A stretch of DNA of 6,677 nt from Chloroflexota bacterium (GTDB lineage Bacteria; Chloroflexota; Anaerolineae; Caldilineales; Caldilineaceae): assembly GCA_003577005.1 (NCBI GenBank), contig QEUW01000411.1, forward strand, positions 1 through 6,677, read 5' to 3'. A model generated the notes under the pieces. That model made no database searches and was not told where the DNA came from. It saw only the letters and a program-made list of their open reading frames with translations. Below, piece by piece: positions 1 to 6,589 of this stretch. A program made the position numbers and the translations under genes. Each line of letters begins with the position of its first letter. Positions within the stretch are counted from its first letter, which is position 1.

Positions 1-1340
1 AACAGGGCAAAGTGCTGGCCGAGGGGCTTGCCGTGGGTGACAAGATCGCCACGGGCAAGGTGCGCGTCATCCCCAACGTAAGCCATATCCGTGACTTCCG
101 CCCCGGCGAAATCCTGGTCACCGATATTACCGACCCCGACTGGGAGCCGATCATGAAGAATGCGGCGGCGATCATCACCAACCGGGGCGGACGCACCAGC
201 CATGCCGCCATCGTCTCGCGCGAGCTGGGCATCCCGGCCATCGTTGGCACGGGCAACATCACCCGTGCAGTCAAGACCGGCCAGACGGTGACGGTGAGTT
301 GTTGCGAAGGTGAGGCAGGCCGGGTCTACGACGGCGAACTGAAGTACCGCGTGGACAAGATGGATGTGAGCGCAATGGCTCGCCCGCACACCAAGATCAT
401 GATGAACGTGGGCAATCCTGAGATGGCCTTCAAACAGGCCGCAATCCCCAACGACGGCGTGGGGCTGGCGCGCATGGAGTTTATCTTTGCCAACTGGGTG
501 CAGGTCCACCCGCTGGCGCTGACCCGCTATCACAGCCTGCCTGCCGAAGTACAGCAGCAGGTGGACGCTGTCACCGCCGGCTACAGCGACAAGGTGGAAT
601 TCTTTGTCGATAAGCTGGCACAGGGCATTGGCACCATCGCCGCGGCCTTCTATCCCAAACCGGTCATCTTGCGGCTGTCGGACTTCAAGACCAACGAGTA
701 CGCCCACCTGGTCGGCGGTAACCGCTTCGAGCCGGAGGAGGCCAATCCGATGCTCGGCTGGCGAGGCGCCAGCCGCTACTATCATCCCGACTATCGCGAG
801 GGTTTTGCGCTCGAAGTCAAGGCGATCAAGCGGGTGCGCGAGGAATACGGGCTGACCAACCTGCTGGTCATGGTGCCTTTCTGCCGCACGCCCGAAGAGG
901 GCCAACAGGTGCTCGATGTCATGGCTGAAGAAGGGTTGCCGCGTAGCAAAGATGGGCTGGAGGTCTACGTCATGGCCGAGATCCCGTCCAACATCTTGCT
1001 GGCCGCCGACTTCTCGCAGATTTTCGATGGCTTCTCCATTGGCTCCAACGACCTGACACAGTTGGTCTTGGGCGTGGACCGCGATTCGTCGCAGGTCGCC
1101 TCGCTCTTTGATGAGCGCAACCAAGCCGTGCGCCAGTCGTGCGCCGACCTGATCCGCACGGCGCAGCAATATGGACGCAAGGTTGGCATCTGCGGCCAAG
1201 CCCCGTCCGATTATCCAGAGTTTGCCGCCTTCCTGGTGAAAGAGGGCATCGACTCTATCAGCCTCAACCCCGACGCTGTGCTGCGCACAACCAAGCTGAT
1301 CCTGGAGATCGAGGAGAAAGCGGAGACGGTCTTGGCGTAG
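1..1340 (+). CDS. ppsA: Phosphoenolpyruvate synthase, C-terminal part (5' end outside window)
   Basis: This enzyme (pyruvate, water dikinase) makes PEP, AMP and phosphate from pyruvate and ATP in the cytoplasm, for gluconeogenesis. The frame is open to the left edge (codons CAG GGC AAA precede a GTG at 12), so that GTG is internal and the gene starts upstream. Counting from the codon at 12, residues 1-110 are the swivelling phosphohistidine domain, with GGRTSHAAIVSRELGIPAIVG and catalytic His64 (codon 201-203). Residues ~125-435 are the PEP/pyruvate-binding TIM barrel, with RLSDFKTNEY (221-230), NPMLGWRGASRY (245-256), EIPSN (323-327), SIGSNDLTQLVLGVDRD (342-358) and GICGQAPSD with catalytic Cys394 (codon 1191-1193). 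The stop is TAG at 1338-1340. The known family is about 790-800 residues long, so roughly 345 N-terminal residues (the ATP-grasp domain) are missing. All active-site motifs visible here are intact. It is not pyruvate phosphate dikinase, because the KTNEYA/GASRYY signatures are those of PpsA. Confidence 0.96.
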   Translation, partial: QGKVLAEGLAVGDKIATGKVRVIPNVSHIRDFRPGEILVTDITDPDWEPIMKNAAAIITNRGGRTSHAAIVSRELGIPAIVGTGNITRAVKTGQTVTVSCCEGEAGRVYDGELKYRVDKMDVSAMARPHTKIMMNVGNPEMAFKQAAIPNDGVGLARMEFIFANWVQVHPLALTRYHSLPAEVQQQVDAVTAGYSDKVEFFVDKLAQGIGTIAAAFYPKPVILRLSDFKTNEYAHLVGGNRFEPEEANPMLGWRGASRYYHPDYREGFALEVKAIKRVREEYGLTNLLVMVPFCRTPEEGQQVLDVMAEEGLPRSKDGLEVYVMAEIPSNILLAADFSQIFDGFSIGSNDLTQLVLGVDRDSSQVASLFDERNQAVRQSCADLIRTAQQYGRKVGICGQAPSDYPEFAAFLVKEGIDSISLNPDAVLRTTKLILEIEEKAETVLA

Positions 1341-1345
1341 CCATA

Positions 1346-1381
1346 ACCATTGTCAATTGTCAATCGACAATTGACAATGGT
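1346..1381. repeat. Perfect 16-bp inverted repeat made of TGTCAAT heptads
   Basis: The arms 1346-1361 (ACCATTGTCAATTGTC) and 1366-1381 are exact reverse complements around the loop AATC (1362-1365). The left arm and loop contain two head-to-tail heptads TGTCAAT (1351-1357, 1358-1364), which the right arm mirrors. The element is strikingly AT-rich between GC-rich genes and begins 6 bases after the ppsA stop. A transcript would fold into a long hairpin. No T-run follows on either strand, so it is not a canonical intrinsic terminator, although it could end or stabilise the ppsA mRNA. It also contains TTGACA hexamers (plus strand 1371-1376; minus strand at 1351-1356 and 1358-1363), but no -10 match at usual spacing. 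It may be a copy of a dispersed intergenic repeat. Confidence 0.9.
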
Positions 1382-1412
1382 GAATGAGTGGCCCTTGTGA
1401 AGCAGGAACGTT

Positions 1413-1422
1413 AAAAAAAGGG
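1413..1422 (+). promoter_or_regulatory. Purine-rich ribosome-binding site that decides the start of the SRPBCC gene
   Basis: The run AAAAAAAGGG lies with its GGG 9 bases before the ATG at 1432. The same frame also offers an ATG at 1384, which sits 3 bases after the inverted repeat and has no upstream purine run. A further ATG at 1423 follows the GGG directly, so the spacing there is too short. The site therefore favours translation from 1432. Confidence 0.6.
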
Positions 1423-1431
1423 ATGCGGCTC

Positions 1432-2094
1432 ATGAGTTTGGCTCGGTGGAGCTGGCTGGTAGGTCTGACACTGGTTAGTCTGCTGGTGCTCTCTTTTATC
1501 TTTGCTGTCCGCCCGTGGTATATGCGCTGGGGCGCAACCACGGCTGAAGCGGCGATGCCGTTGGCGGGCGACCGCTTCATTCCCTCGAATGCGGTCGTGT
1601 CGACGCGGGCGATCACCATCCATGCGCCAGCGGATCGCGTCTGGCGCTGGATGGTGCAGCTGGGGCAGGGCCGCGGCGGCTTTTACAGCTATAGCTGGCT
1701 CGAAAATCTTTTTGCCGCGGATATGCACAACGTCAATGAGACCCTGCCGGAGCTGCAACAGCTACAGGTTGGCGACCGGCTGGCTCTCATGCGGGGCGGC
1801 GAGCAGAGTCCAGTCACGTCAACCGTAGTCACCGTATTGGAGCCGGAACGCACGTTGGTTCTGGGCGAGGGCTGGACCCTGGCGCTGGTAGCGGTTGATG
1901 CGCAGACCACACGCCTGATCGTCCGCTACCCGTGGGTGGTGGACAGTCCAGCCAATGCGCTCTACTACTATCCAATCTTTGAACCGGCGCACTTTCTCAT
2001 GGAATCGGGCATGATGTTGGGGATCAAAGCGCGGGCCGAACGCGAGTGGGCCACAGCCGGCCCTATACCGGCAGTGGTGGAGATGGCACGATGA
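1432..2094 (+). CDS. Membrane-anchored SRPBCC (START/polyketide-cyclase-like) protein
   Basis: The product is a 220-residue protein beginning MSLARWSWLVG. Residues ~5-26 form one hydrophobic segment after a short basic N-terminus, which is either a membrane anchor or an uncleaved signal. The rest is probably extracytoplasmic or membrane-apposed. After it come RWGATTAEAAMPLAGDRF and then a domain beginning TRAITIHAPADRVWRWMVQLGQGRGGFYSYSWLENL. This is the typical opening of SRPBCC helix-grip proteins (beta strand, 'APADRVW', helix), with later strands such as VVTVLEPERTLVLGEGWTLALVAV and TTRLIVRYPW, and a long C-terminal helix near EPAHFLMESGMMLGIKARAE. Such folds bind hydrophobic ligands, and no ligand can be named here. 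I chose the 1432 start because of its ribosome-binding site and because 1384 would add 16 residues before the anchor. The stop overlaps the next gene's ATG by four bases, indicating a shared transcript and coupled translation. Confidence 0.82.
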   Translation: MSLARWSWLVGLTLVSLLVLSFIFAVRPWYMRWGATTAEAAMPLAGDRFIPSNAVVSTRAITIHAPADRVWRWMVQLGQGRGGFYSYSWLENLFAADMHNVNETLPELQQLQVGDRLALMRGGEQSPVTSTVVTVLEPERTLVLGEGWTLALVAVDAQTTRLIVRYPWVVDSPANALYYYPIFEPAHFLMESGMMLGIKARAEREWATAGPIPAVVEMAR

Positions 2095-2618
2095 GCACCA
2101 TCGCGCACAGGGCAGTGCCATTCCCTTTGGCGTGGAGGCAGGTGGTGCGGGTCGGCGCACTGACCGGTGTGGCCCTGACTTATGCCTATGCATTGGCCTT
2201 TCTCCTCTACGCTGTGCTGCGCGCCACATTCACGCTGGTGATCATGCTATGGCCCGATGTCGGTCTACTGGGCGCGGTCATCGCCACGAGTGAATCACTG
2301 GCGATCCCGGTGCTGATGTTTGCAACCTTGTTGACGATTCCGGCGGCGTTGCTAGGGGCGATCACTGCGGTGCTTGTGTACACAACCTTGCTCTGGTTGA
2401 ACGGTTCACACTCGCCGCTGCAAACAGCTCTCCTTGGCGGGGCCATAGCGCTGGCGGTGATAGCTGTGATTCGATTTGGGCTGGCCTATGGGTTGGGAGT
2501 TACGGCCGCGTCTTTAACGTTGCCGACCTATCTGTTCTGGTTGGGTCTACCGGCAGCTATCTATCTGATCGCCAGCACCAGTGGCGGTTGGCATCTGAGC
2601 CATCAGGTTCGTAGGTAG
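2091..2618 (+). CDS. Small polytopic membrane protein, unknown function
   Basis: The product is a 175-residue protein, MSTIAHRAVPFPLAW..., very rich in Ala, Leu, Val and Ile. Hydrophobic stretches at about residues 20-43, 46-66, 72-102, 111-136 and 140-161 suggest four or five transmembrane helices. A short basic N-terminus and a HQVRR C-terminus flank them. I see no catalytic motif or transporter signature and do not recognise the family. The ATG is set by the ATGA overlap with the preceding SRPBCC gene, and GGTGGAGA (2076-2083) supplies a purine-rich binding site 7 bases upstream. An in-frame GTG at 2046 would extend it 15 residues into the upstream gene and has no comparable site. The tight coupling suggests the two products act together at the membrane, perhaps as anchor and partner for a lipid-like ligand, but that is inference. 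Confidence 0.75.
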   Translation: MSTIAHRAVPFPLAWRQVVRVGALTGVALTYAYALAFLLYAVLRATFTLVIMLWPDVGLLGAVIATSESLAIPVLMFATLLTIPAALLGAITAVLVYTTLLWLNGSHSPLQTALLGGAIALAVIAVIRFGLAYGLGVTAASLTLPTYLFWLGLPAAIYLIASTSGGWHLSHQVRR

Positions 2619-2675
2619 TGCTTTCCCAGTCACGCTGCGACCTCATGGTGGGCCGGAGCGCACCCTAACAATGTT

Positions 2676-2694
2676 GTCGGTGATCTTCACTGAC
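2676..2694 (+). terminator. Possible hairpin terminator of the SRPBCC/membrane-protein unit
   Basis: GTCGGTGA (2676-2683), loop TCT, TCACTGAC (2687-2694) form an 8-bp stem with one G-U pair in the plus-strand RNA. On the minus strand that pair becomes an A-C mismatch, so it suits rightward transcripts better. It lies 57 bases after the membrane-protein stop, in the gap between convergent genes. No T-run follows, so it is at best a non-canonical terminator. A weaker 6-bp stem (2742-2747 with 2751-2756) is also present in this gap. Confidence 0.25.
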
Positions 2695-2776
2695 GGTCTG
2701 CATCGTACGAGTAGGTGCATGGTATAGGGATAATAAGTGACTGCCAGCGCCTGGTAACAACAGAGAAAGGCGACAA

Positions 2777-5700
2777 TCAAGGTGCTGGCAGGGGGAGCAC
2801 AGCGAGTTTGGACATGCGTTTCATTGACGGCGCCGGTTGCCGCGAGCAAAATTGGCCTGGACGGGCTTGCGACGCCAATCCAGCTTGCCAGGCCTCGACA
2901 ATTTGACAGTGTACCGGAATATTATGCAGAAATGACCGGCGCATCTCCAGATCACTAATGCGAGTGGCCCGTTCCTGAACGATCGCATGCGCCTCGTCGA
3001 GCACCGCCCCGGCGCGGCTGTCGTTGTTTGCCCGCAGCACCAGATAGCAGTTCAACCATAGCATACAGGGGTCTTCTACGTCCTGACGACGCAATTGATC
3101 CAGCTGCGCTACAACTGGGTCGATCAGCGCCAGCGCCTGTTCGGGGCGCCCTTGCGCCAAACGGACACGCGCCAGGCCGGCCTGGCTCTGGCAGGCCAGA
3201 TGCGGCTGGTGATGGAGCAGACGGATGTCCGCCGCCTGGGCGTAGCAATCGGCAGCGTTGGTCAGTTCTCCCCGCGCCAGGAGTACCTGACCGCTCCAGT
3301 GGAGCGCATAGGCCAGTGACCGTTGGTCTCCCGCCACCTGGCAGAGGTTGGCGGTCTGATCCAGATAGCGCAGCGCCGTGATGTCATCACCCAGATAGTG
3401 GTAGGCCAGACCAAGAAAATCCAGAAAGAGCACGGCGTTGTGTGCGCTGTTGAGTCGCTCAGCCAGCCGCAACGCCTGCAAGCAGCAATCGCGCGCCCGG
3501 CTGTATTCTCCAATATTGAGCCACAGAATGGCCAGGCGGTGCAGGGCTCGCAATTCATCTACCGCGCTACCGGCGCGCTGCGCCAGTTCCAACCGCTGCA
3601 TCGTGAATTGATAGACCCGGGCAGGGTCATTGTGATAGATATGGCTCAACGCGCTGAGCGTATTGGCCTCTTCCAGCCGTTGCCCTAACTGCCGGTAGCG
3701 CGCCAACGCCTGTTCGAGCAAGCAATGGGCACGTGCCTTTTCGCCTGCAAAGTTGGCTGAGCTCCCTAGCGTATAGAGGATAGCGGCCTCCAGACTTAGC
3801 TCATCCCCTTGTTGGGCCAATCTCAATGCCAGGCCCAGATGGCGATTTGCATTTGCCAGGCGAGCCTGCCCGACATACAGTTTCCCCAGCGCCAGGTGAC
3901 CCGCAGCGCGTGGGCGGTGCAGACCCCTATTTCGGCCCAATTTGATCAAGCGCCAGGCAACTTCAGCCAGTTGGGCAGCGTCGTTACATAGATTGTACAT
4001 CTCGGCCAGTTCGAGCAGAACTGTCGTCAACCCCTGCGCGTCCTGGTTACCTTGACCCGCCGGCGCGTCCGTGGCAAACAGCGCTGCCGCCTGCTCTAGC
4101 AACCGTACACCCTCTTGCCACAGGCCAAGCAAGCCACAAACCTGCCGTAGCGCGCTCGCACAGGCTGATAGCTGAGCGCGGCGCCCATGCTCCACCGCCC
4201 AACCCCAGGCGCGGCGGATGTTGTCGATCTCCGTGCGGATGACCTTGAGCGCCCGGTCCACCGCATAGCCGCACAGATCGGATTCGTAGCGACGCAACAG
4301 GTCAAGATAATAGGCGCTATGGCTGCCACAGACCGTATCTGGGAAATGCCCCTGGCTGCGTCTCAAGACAAACTGGCGTAGTAGCTCGTGCAGATCATAA
4401 CGTCCCGCCCTATCTATGTGGAGGAGTGACTTGTCTACCAGGCGGGCAAGCTGGGCCGATCCCGCGGGCAGAACTGCTCTGGCTGCGCTACGGTCAAAGC
4501 CACCGCGGAAGATCGCTGCGCCAACGAGCGCCTGTTGTTCGGCTGGTGACAATAAGCCCCACGATTGCTCGAAGACGGTCTGCATGGTGCGGTGACGCGG
4601 TGTAAGGTCACCCTGGTTGCTGTGCAACCACTCCATCGGTTGAGCCAGTTTCGTGACAATTTCCGCTGGGGCCATCTCTCGCACCCAGGCCGCCGCCAGC
4701 TCGATACCCAGGGGCAACCCATGCACAAACCGGCAGATCTGCACCACCGGCGGCAGCGTGTCGGGTGTCACAGTAAATTGCGGATGAACCTGGCGGGCGC
4801 GCGCGATAAAGAGCGCTACAGCGGGATACGTTTCCGCCGCCGGGTCATCGGCGGTGGGTGGGACAGCCAGACCCGTAAGGCGGACAACGTGCTCGGCCTG
4901 GAAGTTGAGCGGCTGGCGTGAAGTGACGAGGACCTCCACATTGGGCGCTGCCCGCAACAGGCCGTTGATGATCCCGGAGCCGGGCAGCAGATGCTCGAAG
5001 TTGTCCAACACCAGCAACAACTCTTTACCGCGCAGAAAAGCCAATAACTGCGCCTGCGGCTCCTGGCGTTCGCCCAACGGCGCGCCAACCGCAGCGGCTA
5101 CGGCGGCGGTAATCTCCCGTTGTGCTTGGCCCGGGTCCTTGGCAGGGGCGAGATCAGCCAGTGGGACAAACCAGACTCCATCGGCAAAGCAGCCAGCCAG
5201 CGCCTCCGCCGCGGCCAACGCCAGCCGGGTCTTGCCGATTCCCCCCTCGCCCACCAGGCTGGTCAGCCTGTGCGCCGGATTGACCAGCCGCTGCAGCAGC
5301 CAATCCAGTTCATCCACCCGATCGACGAGCCCGGTCGCTGGCCGGGGGAGGTTGTTGGGTCCCGGCAAGGGACGGCCGGTGGTTGGGCCATAGAGGCCGG
5401 CCAGAGTCTTTATGTCGCTGTTGCGTATTTCTTCATACAGCGCCGTCGTGGCCGGCATGGGTGGAACATCGAGCTCCGCAGCCAGGATGGCGCGGCAGCG
5501 GCTATATTGCGCCAACGCTGCGCTGCGCTGCCCGCTCGCCGCCAGGACCCTTATCAACTGCTGGTGCGCCTCTTCGTTCCAGGCTTCCAGCGCCAGTTGC
5601 CGGCGGGCGTACTGTTCGGCCTGGGCATATCTACCACATTGATAGTGATAGTCGGCCAAGACATAGAGCGCCTGCATCACCAGCCGGTGATAACGCTCCT

Positions 5701-6187
5701 GATGTAAGTGCTGCCACTCTTCAAAGACGATGCTATTGATCTGGAGATCGGCCAGGAAGGGGCCGCGATAGAGCGCTACCGCCTCGCTGAGCCGGGCAAT
5801 ACACCAGGGGCACTGCTGCGCACGCCGGTGTGGGTGAGCCATAACCTCGGCGAGCAGCGTCTCGAAGCGTTGCACATCTGTCCAGAGATCGGCCTGGGGA
5901 GCAAGCTGTATGGTCTCTTGCGTCGCCTGTAAAAACGGTGTGCCATCCCCATCACCCAGCGCACCACGCACGCGGCGCAGGCACGAACGCAGGTTGGTCA
6001 ACCCGGTGGGGCCTGTATCCGGCCCCCAAAGGAGTGCGGCCAGGGTGGCGCGCGCATGGCTGTGGGTGCGTTCTACGGCCAGATAGGCTAACAGCGCCCG
6101 GGCCGAGAGCGATTCGAATTCAGTGACTGCGTCTTCATTGAGAGCCGCGTCAAAAGGACCAAACAGACGAAGATGGAGGCGTCTCAT
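2777..6187 (-). CDS. AfsR/SARP-type transcriptional regulator: winged helix, BTAD, NB-ARC ATPase, TPRs
   Basis: This 1136-residue cytoplasmic protein is a predicted DNA-binding, nucleotide-switched activator. Residues 1-95 form an OmpR-like winged helix, RLHLRLFGPF...LSARALLAYLAVER...LRSCLRRVRGALGD. Residues ~100-256 are the BTAD (LSEAVALYRGPFLADL, EEWQHLHQERYHRLVMQAL, YYEEIR-like end), carrying an embedded H118-x-H120-x5-C126-x2-C129. Residues ~285-510 are a STAND/NB-ARC ATPase: Walker A GEGGIGKT at 313-320 (Lys319, codon 5231-5233), Walker B LLLVLDN at 390-396, VLVTSR at 419-424 and HGLPLGIELAAAW at 489-501. Residues ~530-610 form a second winged-helix-like segment ending YDLHELLRQFVLRRS. 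Residues ~620-1100 are helical TPR-type repeats, e.g. YSRARDCCLQALRLAERL and ALRYLDQTANLCQVAG. The usual model, by analogy with AfsR and MalT, is that TPRs sense a ligand or partner, the ATPase switches, and the winged helix binds direct repeats and recruits RNA polymerase. The start is fixed by the canonical first strand (LRLFG) right after Met1. The gene is intact, with no frameshift. Its ligand and targets are unknown. It converges on the membrane-protein gene and diverges from the gene at 6590. Confidence 0.93.
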   Translation of the reverse strand: MRRLHLRLFGPFDAALNEDAVTEFESLSARALLAYLAVERTHSHARATLAALLWGPDTGPTGLTNLRSCLRRVRGALGDGDGTPFLQATQETIQLAPQADLWTDVQRFETLLAEVMAHPHRRAQQCPWCIARLSEAVALYRGPFLADLQINSIVFEEWQHLHQERYHRLVMQALYVLADYHYQCGRYAQAEQYARRQLALEAWNEEAHQQLIRVLAASGQRSAALAQYSRCRAILAAELDVPPMPATTALYEEIRNSDIKTLAGLYGPTTGRPLPGPNNLPRPATGLVDRVDELDWLLQRLVNPAHRLTSLVGEGGIGKTRLALAAAEALAGCFADGVWFVPLADLAPAKDPGQAQREITAAVAAAVGAPLGERQEPQAQLLAFLRGKELLLVLDNFEHLLPGSGIINGLLRAAPNVEVLVTSRQPLNFQAEHVVRLTGLAVPPTADDPAAETYPAVALFIARARQVHPQFTVTPDTLPPVVQICRFVHGLPLGIELAAAWVREMAPAEIVTKLAQPMEWLHSNQGDLTPRHRTMQTVFEQSWGLLSPAEQQALVGAAIFRGGFDRSAARAVLPAGSAQLARLVDKSLLHIDRAGRYDLHELLRQFVLRRSQGHFPDTVCGSHSAYYLDLLRRYESDLCGYAVDRALKVIRTEIDNIRRAWGWAVEHGRRAQLSACASALRQVCGLLGLWQEGVRLLEQAAALFATDAPAGQGNQDAQGLTTVLLELAEMYNLCNDAAQLAEVAWRLIKLGRNRGLHRPRAAGHLALGKLYVGQARLANANRHLGLALRLAQQGDELSLEAAILYTLGSSANFAGEKARAHCLLEQALARYRQLGQRLEEANTLSALSHIYHNDPARVYQFTMQRLELAQRAGSAVDELRALHRLAILWLNIGEYSRARDCCLQALRLAERLNSAHNAVLFLDFLGLAYHYLGDDITALRYLDQTANLCQVAGDQRSLAYALHWSGQVLLARGELTNAADCYAQAADIRLLHHQPHLACQSQAGLARVRLAQGRPEQALALIDPVVAQLDQLRRQDVEDPCMLWLNCYLVLRANNDSRAGAVLDEAHAIVQERATRISDLEMRRSFLHNIPVHCQIVEAWQAGLASQARPGQFCSRQPAPSMKRMSKLAVLPLPAP

Positions 6188-6308
6188 CTCTTACTCGTTC
6201 GTTGGGATGGAACAAGAGGCAACATATTCAAGGACATAACAAACAGCGATGATGAGGAATGATCTCTTGTCTTGGGTGATTGAGCCAGGGTGAAGCCGGA
6301 ACCGCTCC

Positions 6309-6314
6309 ATTATA
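6309..6314 (-). promoter_or_regulatory. Candidate -10 box (TATAAT) for the SARP-type regulator
   Basis: ATTATA on the plus strand reads as a perfect TATAAT toward the regulator. It predicts a start near 6302 and a leader of about 115 bases. The hexamer 17 bases upstream (6332-6337, GCTTCA on the minus strand) matches TTGACA poorly, and no extended -10 TGn is present. If this promoter is used, it is either weak or activator-dependent. The start codon itself has only a weak purine stretch (GAGTAAGAG) next to it. Confidence 0.4.
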
Positions 6315-6371
6315 GCCTACTTTGTACAGAATGAAGCTTACGTTTTTCTGACGATTCCGGCGACTGGTGGC

Positions 6372-6399
6372 GACGAGAAAATGGTTGCCTATTCTCGTC
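6372..6399. repeat. 8-bp inverted repeat with 12-base spacer
   Basis: GACGAGAA (6372-6379) and TTCTCGTC (6392-6399) are exact reverse complements. Half-site centres are 20 bp apart, about two helical turns, which would suit a dimeric DNA-binding protein contacting one face. It lies upstream of the regulator's candidate -10. No binding protein can be named, and a chance match is possible. Confidence 0.4.
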
Positions 6400-6407
6400 C
6401 GGCTCAG

Positions 6408-6419
6408 CGCGAATTCGCG
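6408..6419. repeat. 12-bp perfect palindrome CGCGAATTCGCG
   Basis: This is a complete self-complementary 12-mer with no spacer (flanks G and T do not pair), 8 bases after the 8-12-8 inverted repeat. It may be an operator half of the same cluster, or coincidence. Confidence 0.4.
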
Positions 6420-6424
6420 TGATC

Positions 6425-6437
6425 CGTTCGCTGAACG
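6425..6437. repeat. Short dyad CGTTC-GCT-GAACG
   Basis: This 5-bp perfect inverted repeat around a 3-base centre begins 5 bases after the 12-bp palindrome. It is short enough to arise by chance, but it is the third dyad within 66 bases of the divergent region. Confidence 0.3.
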
Positions 6438-6549
6438 TCCAATCCCCTAACAGACCCCCAGTACATGAGTATAGCGAGCTACTGCATGGTTGCCATCGGT
6501 CAAATGATTGATCTCCTCGCTTTGGTCCGCCACAGACGATGATCTTGGG

Positions 6550-6571
6550 CCGGCACGCTTCCGGCACGCTA
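6550..6571 (+). repeat. Tandem 11-bp direct repeat, possible SARP-binding site
   Basis: CCGGCACGCTT (6550-6560) is followed immediately by CCGGCACGCTA (6561-6571), identical at 10 of 11 positions. A diverged third unit, CCCTGCTACGCT (6572-6583), may follow. SARP proteins studied in Streptomyces bind heptameric direct repeats with 11-bp periodicity just upstream of a -10 box. Here the second unit ends 6 bases before the TACGCT hexamer, in the space where a -35 box would lie. The repeat is seen directly; the binding role is inference, supported by the SARP-type gene next door. Confidence 0.5.
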
Positions 6572-6577
6572 CCCTGC

Positions 6578-6583
6578 TACGCT
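6578..6583 (+). promoter_or_regulatory. Candidate -10 box (TACGCT) for a leaderless transcript
   Basis: TACGCT fits TANNNT, and transcription starting about 7 bases after it would begin at the A of the ATG at 6590. No TTGACA-like box is present 17 bases upstream, where the direct repeat lies instead. TACCCT at 6570-6575 is an alternative that would give an 8-base leader. Without a Shine-Dalgarno before the ATG, either reading implies leaderless or near-leaderless translation. Confidence 0.3.
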
Positions 6584-6589
6584 CGCACC

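Larger units (their letters stand above)
6188..6589. other. Divergent regulatory region between the regulator and the gene at 6590
   Basis: This 402-base gap separates two divergently oriented genes. I see no convincing coding sequence in it: the longest open frame (minus strand, 6310-6567) has an ordinary, motif-free composition with many Ser, Arg and Pro residues. It holds a perfect -10 hexamer reading toward the regulator, an 8-12-8 inverted repeat, a 12-bp palindrome, a 5-3-5 dyad, and a tandem 11-bp direct repeat close to the rightward start. Each is listed separately. No tRNA, CRISPR or insertion-sequence end was found. Confidence 0.7.

Noticed and set aside
1371..1399. Promoter for the SRPBCC gene using the perfect TTGACA at 1371-1376
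   Set aside because: The expected -10 position (1394-1399, CTTGTG) does not resemble TATAAT, and the hexamer is explained by the repeat structure.
2715..2906. 63-codon plus-strand open frame crossing the convergent gap
   Set aside because: It runs into the 3' end of the regulator on the opposite strand and has no family features.
5120..5707. 195-codon plus-strand open frame
   Set aside because: It lies antisense inside the ATPase/BTAD part of the regulator, whose motifs are intact. It has no recognisable motif or start context and is a GC-driven shadow.
2777..6187. Antiphage STAND NTPase (Avs-like) because of the NB-ARC ATPase plus TPR layout
   Set aside because: The N-terminus is an OmpR-type winged helix plus BTAD, the hallmark of SARP/AfsR transcription factors, with no nuclease, protease or other effector domain visible.
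6343..6347. T-run (TTTTT) as an intrinsic terminator
   Set aside because: Only the 6-bp AAGCTT palindrome lies just upstream and no stable GC-rich stem precedes it. It also sits upstream of both divergent genes.
6408..6419. Special meaning of CGCGAATTCGCG (also the well-known crystallographic dodecamer, with an EcoRI site at its centre)
   Set aside because: Identity with a laboratory oligonucleotide is coincidental. It is kept only as a palindrome within the dyad cluster.
6310..6567. 85-codon minus-strand open frame in the divergent gap
   Set aside because: Its composition is Ser/Arg/Pro-rich with no motif. It overlaps the dyads and the regulator's candidate promoter, and no ribosome-binding site is evident.
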